A DNA stretch of 64,000 nt from Callorhinus ursinus (GCF_003265705.1 NW_020313140.1:877282-941281), one strand, 5' to 3'. Positions 10,840 to 38,438 are shown, numbered from the stretch's first letter. Numbers and translations are program-made. The notes: generated by a model not told the origin, from the sequence alone.

Positions 10840-12286
10840 CACATGCCTGAATTTTGCCCCCCCGCCCCCCCCGCCCCGCTCTGCTCCTCACAACTCTCAT
10901 GAAAAACTGCATTTGAGAACTGTTATATTTTACATATCACCTCCAAGCCCACTCATCATAACCCTCTGAAAAGTCATGATTTGGTGGGGGAGTGTTGCAC
11001 TGAGAAGTGTTTTTGAGCAGCCAAGATGTTAGGGGTTTCCCCACCTCTTCTGGCTCTCCCAGAAATCCACACCCGATGGTCAAGAGCCTAGTCGTGGCCA
11101 ATCTGTGCATGAGCTTTAGTCACAAAAACCTAGTATGGCAAAGAATTCACTAGGCCTAAAATTTGACAAGGATTAATTTTCCTCGACCTGGCCTCAAGTA
11201 CTTTCAGATGACAGGAATAGTTTTCTCTAACAGGATTACATAACTGCACTTTTTCCCCCATGCCTGGAACAAAATGTTGATCTCTTTTGGGATTGTGCTT
11301 TTCCTAAGGCACTAAAGGATAATCACACACTTTTAATACCCTCCCACTTTGCTGACGGGACCTCCAGAGCCTGACCCTGTCTCCTAGTTGTGCTTGGCTG
11401 GCCAGAAGCGGCTAGCCCACCGCAGCCAGCTCCGCAGTCCCACCGAGGGTCCGTGACTTCTCTGGGTCTTGTGCAGTGCTGCACCTAGCCAAGGCTCAGG
11501 GAGGCTTGCTCAAGGACGTGGGAGGGAGGGGGACCCTGCAGGAGTTTAAGCTACACGGGGAAACCTCTGGGCTAGGAGGGCCCAACACAAGTACAGGCAG
11601 GCCCCACAGAGGCTAGAACGGGGGCTATATGCGCTCTTCTCTCCCCATCCTTCTCTTTCTTGATGGATTTCCCTTGTACGGTGAACAGAAATTATAAAGC
11701 TATTTTTAGAACTGACAGAAGAATTCCTCATAGGAAATCCCTTTGTTTGGGAAAATTATTCAGTAAGGGCTTGAAGTAGAAGGTGGCACCCCAAAGGGTG
11801 GGAGTGAGCACACCGGAGACCCTGGGAAAGCCTGCTGTCAGTCTTTTCTCTGTCCTGCCACAAGTCCCACTGCTGTGGGGAAGGATGGGGCCCAAAGAGC
11901 GAGACCCAGTTCCGGCATTTTCCATGTTTGGGGCTGTTCCGCACAGATTCTGGGGGGGTATCCTGGAGGTGGGTGTGGGACAGCACCCCTGGACAAGAGC
12001 ACACTGAGCTGTTCATAGAAAGTGCCACTGGAATACGGAGCCAGCGACAGGTGTCACAGGGCGGGAGGGGATGCTGACAGGGTCTGAATTTTATATCCTG
12101 CCCCCACTGTCGCTGCCTGAGAGGTGGCAGTGGATGGCCTAATAATACCCAAATGAGTCCCAGGAGGTGCACAGTCGCTGGGATCCATATGCCAATTTTT
12201 TGACTATGCACCAAACAGGAAGGAAAAATGACCTCAGACTAACCTCTCCACTTTAGAGACTTTTTCAATCAGCAATATAACAATAG
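10840..12286. other. Intergenic, no gene recognised
   Basis: About 1.4 kb with a C-rich spot at 10,858-10,880. No exon, RNA gene or young repeat that I can support. Confidence 0.5.
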
Positions 12287-12503
12287 TCTTTTTTTTTTTC
12301 TTTTTTCTTTAAAGATTTTATTGATCCATTTAGAGAGGGAGATAAAGACATGCGCAGTTGGGGGAGGAGCAGAGGGAAAGGGAGAATCCCAAGCAGACTC
12401 CCCGCTGAGCAGGGAGTCCAACGCGGGGCTCAATCCCAGGACCCCAAGATCATGACCCGAGCCGAAGGCAGACACTTAACTGACTAAGCCGCCCAGGTGC
12501 CCC
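12287..12503 (-). mobile_element. CAN-SINE
   Basis: Antisense; left T run and TTTAAAGATTTTATTGATCC, right end GCCGCCCAGGTGCCCC. Somewhat diverged. Confidence 0.88.
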
Positions 12504-12650
12504 TATAAATTATATCTTATAACTACAAAATATTAGAAATATTTATTATACCTTTCGTATTTGAAGAACCTTTTATATTGACTCATACTGCCATCACAAC
12601 TGTGAGGCAAGCACTATTATTGCCTCCATTTTAAAGATAAGGAAAGTGAG

Positions 12651-12957
12651 GGGGCACCTGGCCAGCTCAGTCAGGGGAGCATGTGCCTCTTGATCTCGGG
12701 TATGTGAGTTCGAGCCCCACACTGGGTGTAGAGGTTACTTAAAAATAAAATCTTTTTTTTTAAAGATTTTATTTACTTATTTGAGAGAGAAAGAATGAGC
12801 GGGGAAGAGGGGCAGGGGGAGAGGCAGGCTCCCCGCCGAGCAGGGAGTCCTATGTGGGACTCGATCCCGGGACCCCGAGATCATGGCCCGAGCCGAAGGC
12901 AGATGCTTAACCAACTGAGCCACCCAGGCGCCCCAAAAATAAAATCTTAAAACAAAA
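12651..12957 (+). mobile_element. Short CAN-SINE, host of a nested antisense SINE
   Basis: Sense head GGGGCACCTGGCCAGCTCAG and tRNA-like half to TACTT, then the tail AAAAATAAAATCTT. The tail is duplicated around the inner element at 12,755-12,934. Confidence 0.85.
12755..12934 (-). mobile_element. CAN-SINE nested in the tail of another SINE
   Basis: Antisense copy with an exact 14-bp duplication AAAAATAAAATCTT at 12,741-12,754 and 12,935-12,948. Confidence 0.93.
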
Positions 12958-13254
12958 GAGAAGGAAGCTGAGGCCCAGAATTTGGCCCAAGTTCACCCAA
13001 GTAAGTCAACAGTGATTTTGTGATCTGAACGCAGGCAGCATGTCCTCTCGTCCATGACACCATTTTATCAATCCGAGAGATTTGGCTACAAAATTATTAG
13101 GACTATTTAGGATGTAACAGGTGGCTGGTTATATAAAACTCAGTAACTTTCTTTTATAAGAAAAACAATTTGCTTAAATAGAATTAAATGTCTTTTCAAA
13201 ATGGCAGTCAAAAATTTAAACTACCTATGAATATACTTGGAAAGAAACAAAAGC

Positions 13255-14170
13255 TTAGATGAAAAACAATAAAGGATTTACTGGGGGCCAAGCGCGAGTC
13301 AAATGGAAGGTCACACCGCACTCCCGGGCCGGACAGTCATCACAGTGAACTTGTCAATGCTCCCAAGTTCAAAAACAAAATGCTTCATCAAAATTAAAAA
13401 ATGTTTATGTTTCAAAGGATACTAGCAAGAACATGAAAAGGCAACCCATAGAGCAGGAGAAAAGACTTACAAATCATGTATCGGAAGTACTCGGATTCAT
13501 AACAAATGATGAATTCTTACAACTCAACAATAAGAAGGCAATCCAATTTTTAAAAGGGCGAAGAATTTGAGGGCATTTTCCCAAAGGAAAGATAGAAATG
13601 GTAACTATCAGGGTGCCTGGGCAGCTCAGTTGGTTAAGTGTCCAGTTCTTGGTTTTGGCACCGGTCGCGATCTCAGGGTGGTGGGATGGAGCCCCACGTC
13701 ACCCCAAGGTGGGCTCCACGCTCAGCACAAAGTCTGCTTGAGATTCTCTTTCTCCCTCTCCTCCCCACTCTCTCATGAAGTAAATCTTAAAAAAAAAAGA
13801 ATGGCGAATATCTATAAACTAAACGGGTAAGTGAGTTGTGGTCTGTCCATACAATGGAATATTATTGGGCCATAACAAGGAATGAAGCGCAGACACACCC
13901 TAAAATATGCACGAGCCCTGAAAACACGATGCTCAGGGAAAGAAGTCAGACACAGGTCACATGTTCTATGGTTCCATTTATGTGAAATGTCCATAATGGG
14001 CAAATCCAGAAAGACAGAAAGTAGATTAGTGGCTGTTGTTGGCAGGGGAAAATGGGAAGGGTCTGATATTGGGTGTAGGGTTATTTATGGGGTGATGAAA
14101 GTGATGTGGGATTATATCATAGTGATGCCTGCGCAACTTTGTGAATGGAGCACTTCAAGTACCCTTTCAT
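13255..14170 (+). mobile_element. Second decayed LINE-1 3' end, interrupted by a SINE
   Basis: Old L1 wording in sense orientation: 'TCTTACAACTCAACAATAAGAAGG' type text near 13,515, 'CCATACAATGGAATATTATTGG' type near 13,848, and 'GGTTCCATTTATGTGAAATG' near 13,970. Frames are destroyed. The SINE at 13,610-13,799 splits it. Confidence 0.78.
13610..13799 (+). mobile_element. CAN-SINE inside the L1 relic
   Basis: Head GGGTGCCTGGGCAGCTCAGT, CT-rich body and tail GTAAATCTTAAAAAAAAAA. Confidence 0.88.
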
Positions 14171-14171
14171 T

Positions 14172-14271
14172 TTACTTATTTTTTAAGTAGGTTCCATGCC
14201 CAACACGGGGCATGACCTAATGACCCTGAGATCAAGAGTTGCATGCTCTCCCCGCTGAGCCAGGTGCCCCA
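14172..14271 (-). mobile_element. Short old CAN-SINE subtype
   Basis: Antisense tRNA-like half with 'GACCCTGAGATCAAGAGTTG' and GAGCCAGGTGCCCC. Confidence 0.75.
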
Positions 14272-14348
14272 GGACTCTTTTCAAAAAGGTAGTGTGGTTT
14301 ATAAATCACATCTCAACTTTTTTTTAAAAAGGAAAAAATAATGTAATT

Positions 14349-14487
14349 TTTCTTTTCTTTTCTTTTTTTTTTTTTAAGCTGCACGCCCGGCGTGGAGCCC
14401 AACGTGGGGATTTAAGTCGCCACCCGATCAAGACCTGGGCTGAGATCAGGAGTCATGGTCTGCCAACTGAGCCACTCAAGCGCCCCC
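14349..14487 (-). mobile_element. Short old CAN-SINE subtype
   Basis: Antisense, long T tail, 'GGAGCCCAACGTGGGG' and end GAGCCACTCAAGCGCCCC. Diverged. Confidence 0.75.
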
Positions 14488-15597
14488 TAAACAATGTGTT
14501 TTCAGACTCCCAAAACATTGTACTTGGGGATAAGGGGCAAAAGGAAAACAATGCTGTTTAGTCTGAAATTCTTGGGAAAAATAAACCTGTCAGAATAGGC
14601 AAGGAAACACAGAAGACATGGGAATCCACTTGCCCTAACAGACACTAAAATATAGAGAATTATTCAGTAAAGACGCGGTAGCCAAAGAACAAATACCTCA
14701 ACGCAAAAGAATGAAAAAACATAATGTCGTATACATAAAATTCCCTATATGATGAAGATGCTGTTTGTACGGAAGGGGCATTTGCTAAAAGCCGAAGGGA
14801 AAACGTGAATTTGGATTTCAAATTAATCTGCATATTCTATTAACCATGCCAGGATGCAAGCTCATTTGAAAAACAGCAGAAGCTCTCCATCCAGCCGAGT
14901 CGGCTGGCAGCTCCAAAGCCCGCCAGCACGGTCAGCGGGCCGCAGGCACCGCCCACTCGGAGCCCGCCCCTCACCTCCGCCGCCCGCCGCCCTCCCCGAG
15001 CCGCCCCCGGCGGCCGTGCGCCGGGCCCGCCCCTCACCGCCTCTCTCCCGCCCGGGCGCCAGCGCCCCCTCGCGGCGCACCGCCGAGGCCCCGCTCTGAC
15101 GCCGGGGTTGGCGCACAGACGTAAAACCGGGGAAATTCTTCACATGACCTTTGGGACGAACCATTTGCCTTTTCCTAAACAGGTAACAGAAACGTGAAGC
15201 GGGCCAAAGTGGCGGGAAGGTTCTCTCCCTGGCCAGAGAGCGCGGCTGCACTGGGGGGAGAAGCCGGCTTAAGTCCCTGACTCCTGCGTTTTGTCGTGGA
15301 GGCGGTATCAACTTGCCCACAACAAACATGGGCCTCCTCGCGCCCCGTTCCGCCTCGATACGCGCTTCGGCAGCCATCTTTCTCAAGGGCAGGGCGCAGG
15401 CAGGAAGGGCACACCCTACCTGTCTCAGATAACGCCAGCCGCCCCGAAAGCAACAAGAGTCCAATTGCAAGCGACGCTTTCACCGGAACAGCTCGTCCCC
15501 ACGACCGGAAGGGGCTGTGCGTGAGGGCGTTGGGGGCGGAAGTGACGGTCCGGTGGTGGGGGGGTAGTTGGCGGGTGGCGGAGTAGAGCCGGTCGCC

Positions 15598-31405
<15,808 letters not shown>

Positions 31406-32505
31406 AAACAGTGGAACAGAGCTTTGACCCTCGGTGACTCTTTAGCAATAATGCATGCATTTGATTTAATAAGACTCTGGGGCCTATACTGGGAACCATC
31501 ATGGACCTTTGCAGAAGTTAGAGATGCAATGTCCCCTCTCTTAAAGGGGCTTCATTCTTTTTTAAACATCCTTGTTTCTGCAGTGGCATAGTATCTGTTA
31601 AAATTTACTTAGAATCACAAATTTGTCTCAGAAGCTTTTTAACAGTTGGTGAAATGTGCTTGTTCAACAGAGCATCCCAGCAGGGTCATTCCAGTATACA
31701 TTTGACCTGTCCAGCCTTTTCCACATGAATGGCCACTATTCTGACAAAAAGAAAGTGTTATTTGTATTTTACTACTGTTTGGTCAATTTTGCTGACAACT
31801 GGTCACAAAGCCTTACTAATTATTAGTGGGGAGTTGATTTTAAGACCATCCTTCCCTTTCAGCACCTTTAAATCTAAGAACAGTTCATCCCTATTTCATT
31901 TTTGCATTCTTTTCTGTTCTGGAAAATGCAGTTTTACTAATTTAAAGCTGTTGGATATAGCTGGATCCTGACTAGGAAAATGAAGGTGTTTTTGGTTTTT
32001 TTCTTCATTGTGTCTTTTTATTGGGATGATGCAAAGCTGGCACCTTCAGGCACTCTTGTCCCAGAAAGCCATTGCAGCTTTTATTGCCCTTCTAATAAGC
32101 TCCATGTCTTCAGCTGGGTCCGAGAAAACCGCTTGATCAAAAGCTGGTCAGAACTCATCACAAATGAAACACAGTGGTCTGTCTCTCCGAACTGGTTGCA
32201 GCTAAAATAGAGAGAGATGTGACTGCTCACAGTAGGATGGATGGTGGACTTAGTGACTGAAATTGCAACTTGTCCTTTTCCTTGGCATTACAGGTTTTGC
32301 CAAAAGAACTTTTTTGTATCAAATACTGATGTGTGAAAGAAGGAGCTAGTCTGCTGAACCAGGAGTAGTTTGAGATACTGAACTGTCATTTTTGCACATT
32401 TGAATACTTTGCAGGCTGGCTTTGTATAATAAACATATTCTCTGGTTTCCTATATGTTGTAAATATTTAGACCATAATTTCATTATAAATAAATGTATAA
32501 ATATT
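31406..32505 (+). other. KHDC4: KHDC4 3' untranslated region (inferred)
   Basis: SINE-free 1.1 kb after the stop, ending near two AATAAA signals at 32,428-32,433 and 32,488-32,493. Extent is inferred from these signals only. Confidence 0.6.
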
Positions 32506-33363
32506 GTTTGTGGTTTCTCTTCTCTCTCCCATCCACAACCCATCCATACACGCATAACGAAATTAGAACCCACCAGAAAAATAAATACATGGGACCAGAA
32601 GTTTGCATATAGTTGCTAGAGTTTATGACTGTCCAGAGTAGACCCTTCAAAGTCCCGATGAAAACCTGGAGGGTAACTCTGGTGGGCTCCCTCCATTCCC
32701 GCACAGTAGGCGTCCTTTACTGAACACGGTTAGTGAGGGAGTGAAACACATTAATTTACAAATTATTCTTGGGAAAGCATTCTTAAAGAGGCTGGGTAGG
32801 AGTTGAATCAGCCTTTTCCCAGGGCCAACTCCTCCGAGTACCTGCGTGCCCGCCCCGCGGGGAGGCGAGGGGAGCGGTGGTGCCCAGGCGGAAGCTCAGG
32901 TGTCTCAAAGCCTGCATTCCGCAGGGGGAAGTACATTGTTTTACAACCGAAGAGGCCGGCTTTTCCAGTTTCCTTCCTGCGCGTGGAGTCCGGACCTCCC
33001 TGCGGTTAGAGCGCCGGTACCGTGGCTGCGTCTGCGCTATTTCAGGGGGGATTTGGGTTCCCGTTTCGCATGTGGATTACATTCGGCCCCGTTCGATCTT
33101 TGTCACAAACGACAGCCAGCCCCAGTAACTACGCTCCGGTGGCCGGGCCCCGCCCCGGCACGGCTCGCGCTTGCGCACAGCGGCGAGTCGCGCTCTCCGA
33201 GGGGGCGGGGCCAGGAGAGCGTCACGCGGCCCCGCCCCTCCGTGCTGGCGGCCCCGCCCCCCGCGGTGGCGCCATCTTCCCCGGCCACGGGAGGGGTCAC
33301 AGGTCAGCGCCGCAGCCTCGCGTGCGGCGGGCGGGGGGGGGGGGGGGCGAGCGGGGGATCGCC

Positions 33364-33388
33364 GGGGGGGGGGGGGGGGGGGGGGGGG
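33364..33388 (+). repeat. G25 homopolymer
   Basis: Twenty-five consecutive G as printed, preceded by a G15 run at 33,333-33,347. A quadruplex-prone and error-prone sequence inside the RIT1 promoter/5' UTR region. Confidence 0.85.
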
Positions 33389-33723
33389 CGGGCACGCGCG
33401 GAGGGCCCGGGGGCCTGAGGGGCCGTCTCCTGGGCTCAGCCGGCGCCCTGGTCTGAGGAGGAGCCCCAAGTTGTTTTGCCGCTTTTGTTTTTCTTCTGGA
33501 AACTACAGTACTTGGGAACGCTGTGCGGTGTCGCCGGCCGGACCGCCCGGGGAAAGGTGAGGAGGCGCCGTGTCGGGGGGGCGCCGGGCCGGAGGCGGAG
33601 ACGCCGGCCGGGGGCGGGGGGCGCAGCGCGGGCGGGGGGGGGGGCGCGGGGGGCCGGGGGCGCGGGTTGCGGCCGGGGCGCAGCGCGTCCTTCTTGCTTT
33701 CCAGGTGCGCGTCCCGGGGGACC

Positions 33724-33829
33724 ATGGAGCCGGGGCCGCGCCCCGCCGGCGGCAGCTGCGGCAGCCCCGCCGGCCTCTCCCGGGAGTACAAGCTGGTGAT
33801 GCTGGGCGCCGGCGGCGTGGGGAAAAGCG
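33724..33829 (+). CDS. RIT1: RIT1 coding exon 1
   Basis: ATG in GGGACCATGG, a strong Kozak context. Residues 1-35 with the P loop; donor GTAGGT. The exon itself probably begins at 33,705. Confidence 0.95.
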
Positions 33830-36800
33830 GTAGGTGCCCGGTGCTTCCGTTTCCCGAGAAGTGCTCATCCGCAGCCACGCCAGGTGGGAGGCTGACACTT
33901 GTTCTTTCCGTGGGTCACCTCTGTGGATTTTAACTTCCGTTTCTTGTTTTGAAGCCATGACCATGCAGTTCATCAGCCACCGATTTCCAGAAGATCACGA
34001 CCCCACCATTGGTAAGTGGAGTTACCACCTAAGTTTCTAAATAAACTGTGTGGATCTGTCTTGGTGTCAGTTTTTGAAACCGTTTTTAACTACTTCTTTT
34101 TGGAGCCTTTGTGGGTGTCGTTATAAGATTTTTTAACAAGAGTTCCAGAGTACTGGGTGAACAGATCGTTCTTTTTTTCTCCCTTGGTGGGTCGGTAAGC
34201 CGTCTTTGGCGTCTGTCTTTTCTTGAACGTTCGTGGAACACTTTGGTCCGTTAGGTTTTCGGGGTTCCCAGGCTGTATTGCCAGGTAAAAGGAAAAGTGT
34301 CCAGGCCTCGAAGCCGTTTGCTGTCACTTCTCTAAGGGTCTCTGGCTCAGTAACTATGAGTCAGCTGGTTTGAACTTCCACAAAAGGAAGCAGAAAAACA
34401 AGTCCAGCCGGCCTGCTGAAGTCTGACAACTCAGACCTGCAGCCTGGACTTCTTCCCCTGGAAGCTCCTCGTTTACTTCCTTATTCCTCAAGTTTGTTGC
34501 ATAGTAAGGTCGTCTCTTATGTCTCCTGCAACTCTCAGTGCTCTGTTGTTGGCAAAACACTGGTGGAGGAAACAAATTTTGTTTGGCCTTTTCAAAAAAG
34601 TTGCTGTTCTCTACAAAGATTATTACTGTCATTCCTGAACTATAAGGAAGCAGGTGTGATTCTAAGGGGTTAAAGATACAAAGAAACATGGAGGGGAGGG
34701 GGACGTGAGGACGGGTGCCACACTAGTATTTTCAGAGGGTCACGGTCCTGGGTCTCGAGGGAGGATTTCACTGGGTCAGGCCTCTGCCGCCCTGTTTTCC
34801 ACAAAGCCGGTGAGAGAGTTCTGTGCCCAGCCAGGTTTGGATGCAGTCGTTTTATATAGTCCATGCTTCTGTGGCTTGAGGAAAAGAGAAACACTGCCTG
34901 TTTTTTTAAACGTACAGCATTGCTCAGGGATTCAAACTGTGTTGAGAATTCTAGAAATAAACTCAGTTTAGGACTTAAGATAATTTACTTAGAACTTCAC
35001 AAATATTTTTTCTTTTCTTTAAAGCAAAACTTGTATGTGTTCTCTGAAAGAGCTAATTTTTTTAATCAGCTGATTTTATCCGTTCATTAATCACCCCCGT
35101 CAGCTGCTCTCCTGACAATACCATCTGATTCAACAGCATAGACTTCCGTGTCTTGAGTTCCCATTATGTGCTAAGTACTGTTGTAGGTCCTGGGAGTTCA
35201 GTGGTGAACAAAAAGATGCAGTAGTTGCTCTCATGGAGTTTGCTATTTGGGGCCTTTTCTTTAGAGAGCTTTGTTGCAAACTTTGGCTGTTAACTCAGAA
35301 AAAAAATTCTATATTGAAGCTAGTACATGTGCAAGTATGTGTACATGGTACACATATACACATAACTAAAATATCAGGAAACTGTGTTTATGTCACTACA
35401 TGTGGTATGCTCTTGTGTTTTTTCTTGTAGATTTTTGCTTGTTTATTTTAATGCTGGTCCCAACCCATTAAATTCATTCACAACTCCCTAATCCTAGCGG
35501 ATCATGGCCTGTAGTTTGAGAAACACTGGTTCAGTGGGCTCTTTGAGGAAGAGTCATGAGCAGGGGTTCAAGAAAAAATACTGCAATACACTGGGGTGTA
35601 AGCAGCAATTGTTTGAATGATGAAAATATTGAGTGGGTTATTTCTTTTTTTAAAAAATTTCCTTGCATTTTCGAGGTTCCTATAATCACATAAAGAAATT
35701 TGTTTTCATAAAGGAGAAATTATGACAATATGGATTATTTAGAAAAAAGTATATGTTTTTTTTCTTGTATTAAAAGGAGGAACCATAGTATTTGGTTAAG
35801 TAGATAAGGCTTTTGAATCAAGCAGCCCTTGGTTTTAATTCTGGCTGTTTTAATTAACTTTGTAATATGGGAAAGACATTTAATGTTTCAGAGTTTAATT
35901 TTCTTTATCTGTAAGGGGGAGATAATACTGCTATGGATTGGTATATTTGTCACTGTTGGAATATTGCCACTGTTGAATGAATTAAGGTATATAGATTACT
36001 TAGTGTAATGTTTGGCATCTAATAACTATTTAACAAATGGTAAAGTTACTTTTGGAGCCTAATTTTGGGGGGGCAGGGGGAGAGGCAGAAGGAGAGAGAG
36101 AATCTTAAGCAGGTTCCACGTCCAGCTCGGAGCCCAATGCAGGGCTCAATCTCACAACCCTGAGATCATGACCTGTGCTGAAATCAAGAGTCGGACGCTT
36201 AACTAACTGAGCCACCGAGGTGCCCCAGAGCCTAATATTTTTTAAAAAGACAGAATCCTTGGGCACCTGGGTGGCTCAGTTGGTTAAGCGACTGCCTCGG
36301 CTCAGGTCATGATCCTGGAGTCCCGGGATCGAGTCCCACATCGGGCTCCCCGCTGGACGGGGAGTCTGCTTCTCCCTCTGACCCTCTTCCCTCTCGTGCT
36401 CTCTATCTCTCATTCTCTCTGTCAAATAAATAAAATCTTTAAAAAAAAAAAAAATCCTTTTTTAGCCTAGAATTTTAGATGAAGTCTTACAAATATAAAC
36501 AACGAATAAACCTATGTCATCACTTAGGTGAAAAACACAAAACAACTCACTTGAAGATCTAATTTACATATCTCAATGGATTGAGCATGCTTCCTGAGAA
36601 AATCTGGACATTTAAAGAACTCGTGTATAATCTACTTCTCTATAAGATGAATTTTAAAATAAGGTTGCATGGTGCCAGGCTGGCTCAGTTGGTAGAGCAT
36701 TCGACTCTTGATCTTGGCGTCCTGAGTTTGAGCCCCACTTTGGGCTTAGAGATTACTCAAAAAAGAAAAAAGTTAAAATAAGGTTACATAATTCCTGTGC

Positions 36801-38438
36801 TTATGGGTTTACAGTACACCTTTCTTCCCTCCTGTAGAAGATGCTTATAAAATCCGGATCCGTATTGATGATGAGCCTGCCAACCTGGACATTTTGGATA
36901 CGGCTGGACAGGTATTAAATCTCAGAATGCTACGTGTAAAGGTGTTTTTCACTCTAGTAGAGGGGAGGGGAAGGCTTACGCAGAGAAGATCACCAGTTCA
37001 TCTCTCTTAATTTTTCATGCTCTCTGACTCAGGATAGCAGGTAATTGGTATATGTGTCTTCTTTGATCTGAAATCGTAGCTAATGTGTGTGCAGTCCTAG
37101 GTTTCATCACTCCATTAATGATCCGGTTCCCCTGCAGGCAGAGTTTACAGCCATGCGGGATCAGTATATGAGGGCAGGAGAAGGGTTTATCATCTGTTAC
37201 TCTATCACCGATCGTCGAAGTTTCCATGAAGTTCGGGAATTTAAGCAGCTTATTTACAGAGTTCGACGCACTGATGATACACCTGTGGTTCTGGTGGGAA
37301 ACAAGTCTGACCTAAAGCAGCTAAGACAGGTGAGGAGAGAGCAGAAATGCAGTCTGTGGTCTCAGGTTGGCCGCCGTTGTTTCAGTGTATATAGATTTCT
37401 TTGCTTTAAAATAAAAGTTTTAAAGTAACTTCTTTTTAGTCTTAGAAATTTCTCTAACTCTACTGATTTGCAATTAACTTGGATAAAAATCTGCATTTTA
37501 GAAATCAGTTTACAGGATAAAATCCACAGTGTGGGAATCAGATGACAAATAGAGTACGTATTACAGAAGGATCATGGAATGTTCCTAAAACCTTAGAAAA
37601 TAATCAACCAATCTGTTTATGTTGCAGCAGGACAAATGTAGGTTAGACTTCAAGATATACTTCCTGATGGTGAAGATCATGAAGGGGACCTGGAAGGGGG
37701 GGGAGAAAAGGAGAAATTGTAGAGGATTCTAGAGTAAGCTGGACTCCCCAGATTGGCGACAATGTGTAGAATCTGGCTGTCTGGTGTAGAGTTGAAGGAA
37801 TAGTGGACAGGCATATTGGGACCACTGGTGGAAGCAGCGGAGTGGGTACAGACTTTTCGGAAGTAGTCTGACAGTAGATAAGTTCACAGTGCTTCTCACT
37901 TAATGCCTGTTTGAAAAATCTGTCCAGGAATTTATATATAAAATGTTGGTTGCCAGGCTGCTTGTGGTAGCCAAAAGTTAAAAAAAGTCTAAATGTTCAG
38001 ACCTAGGAGAAATTATGTTCTATCCCTAATTGGCTATATCGATTTGTATTTCTTATATAGTTGGATTAGAAATAAATCACTTCATAGGAAGGAGGAGTTG
38101 AGCTCTCTTTCTGTTCAGATTGCCCCTTCACTTTTCACTTCTGGGGGCAGTTGTGATTGTTTTCTGTGGTCACCACTGTGCATTTTCTCATGTTTACATT
38201 TTTAAAGGTCACCAAGGAAGAAGGACTGGCTTTGGCGCGAGAATTCAGCTGTCCCTTTTTTGAGACGTCTGCTGCATACCGCTACTACATTGATGATGTG
38301 TTCCATGCCCTTGTACGGGAGATACGTAGGAAAGAGAAGGAGGCAGTGCTGGCCATGGAGAAAAAATCTAAACCCAAAACCAGTGTATGGAAGCGGCTGA
38401 AATCACCATTCCGGAAGAAGAAGGACTCCGTAACTTGA
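33724..38438 (+). CDS. RIT1: RIT1, Ras-like small GTPase, 5 coding exons
   Basis: Membrane-associated Ras-family GTPase acting in growth-factor signalling to MAPK/p38 pathways. Gain-of-function alleles cause Noonan syndrome and occur in lung cancer. Coding segments 33724-33829, 33955-34011, 36838-36911, 37138-37329 and 38208-38438 total 660 nt, giving 219 residues as in human. All introns are GT-AG. G1 GAGGVGKS is at 28-35, switch I has HDPTIEDAY, G3 DTAGQ is at 75-79, G4 NKSD at 134-137 and G5 ETSA near 174. The C-terminus is polybasic ([17 protein letters not shown]) and lacks a CAAX box, typical of Rit proteins. Residues altered in disease (S35, A57, A77, F82, M90, G95) are wild type here. 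Only the N-terminal tail ([10 protein letters not shown]) differs clearly from human. A non-coding exon upstream is likely. Confidence 0.97.
33955..34011 (+). CDS. RIT1: RIT1 coding exon 2
   Basis: Acceptor TTTTGAAG, donor GTAAGT. Residues 36-54: [19 protein letters not shown]. Confidence 0.96.
35840..35945. repeat. MIR-like fragment in RIT1 intron 2
   Basis: Text of the type 'GTTTAATTTTCTTTATCTGTAAGG' with 'GATAATACTGC'. An L2-like stretch ('TTATGTGCTAAGTACTG') lies at about 35,140-35,245. Confidence 0.55.
36066..36226 (-). mobile_element. CAN-SINE in RIT1 intron 2
   Basis: Antisense, lacking the usual AT-rich tail. The flank GAGCCTAAT recurs on both sides (36,056 and 36,229). Confidence 0.88.
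36261..36453 (+). mobile_element. CAN-SINE in RIT1 intron 2
   Basis: Sense; GGGCACCTGGGTGGCTCAGT to AATAAAATCTTTAAAA. Short flank AATCCTT repeated. Confidence 0.92.
36668..36770 (+). mobile_element. Short old CAN-SINE in RIT1 intron 2
   Basis: Sense; GTGCCAGGCTGGCTCAGTTG. The flank AAAATAAGGTT is repeated at about 36,656 and 36,775. Confidence 0.88.
36838..36911 (+). CDS. RIT1: RIT1 coding exon 3
   Basis: Acceptor CCTCCTGTAG, donor GTATTA. Residues 55-79, from switch I to DTAGQ. Confidence 0.97.
37138..37329 (+). CDS. RIT1: RIT1 coding exon 4
   Basis: Acceptor CCCCTGCAG, donor GTGAGG. Residues 80-143: switch [19 protein letters not shown] and the NKSD motif. Confidence 0.97.
38208..38438 (+). 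CDS. RIT1: RIT1 terminal coding exon 5
   Basis: Acceptor TTTTTAAAG, stop TGA at 38,436-38,438. Residues 144-219: [20 protein letters not shown], the ETSA loop and the polybasic tail. Confidence 0.97.
   Translation, partial: VTKEEGLALAREFSCPFFETSAAYRYYIDDVFHALVREIRRKEKEAVLAMEKKSKPKTSVWKRLKSPFRKKKDSVT

Larger units (their letters stand above)
12570..13055. repeat. MIR split by two SINEs
   Basis: Left part has 'CTCCATTTTAAAGATAAGGAA' type MIR core text (about 12,590-12,650). The right part resumes at about 12,960 with GAGGCCCAGAATTTGGCC and 'TGATCTGAACGCAGGCAG'. The SINEs at 12,651-12,957 lie between. Confidence 0.75.
32840..33840. promoter_or_regulatory. RIT1: CpG island, RIT1 promoter
   Basis: GC-rich, CpG-dense block with an NRF1-like site (TTGCGCACAG at 33,171), GC boxes (GGGGGCGGGGCC near 33,200; CCCCGCCCC near 33,230 and 33,252), a YY1-like GCCATCTTCC at 33,271-33,280 and a DR1 nuclear-receptor-type repeat at 33,294-33,306. 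A non-coding first exon probably ends at the donor AAAG/GTGAGG (33,556) and joins an acceptor TTTCCAG at 33,704. Two long G runs lie inside. Confidence 0.75.

Noticed and set aside
33297..33973. Pro- and Arg-rich frames on both strands over the RIT1 promoter
   Set aside because: Produced by GC-rich and homopolymer sequence around RIT1 exon 1; no recognised domain.
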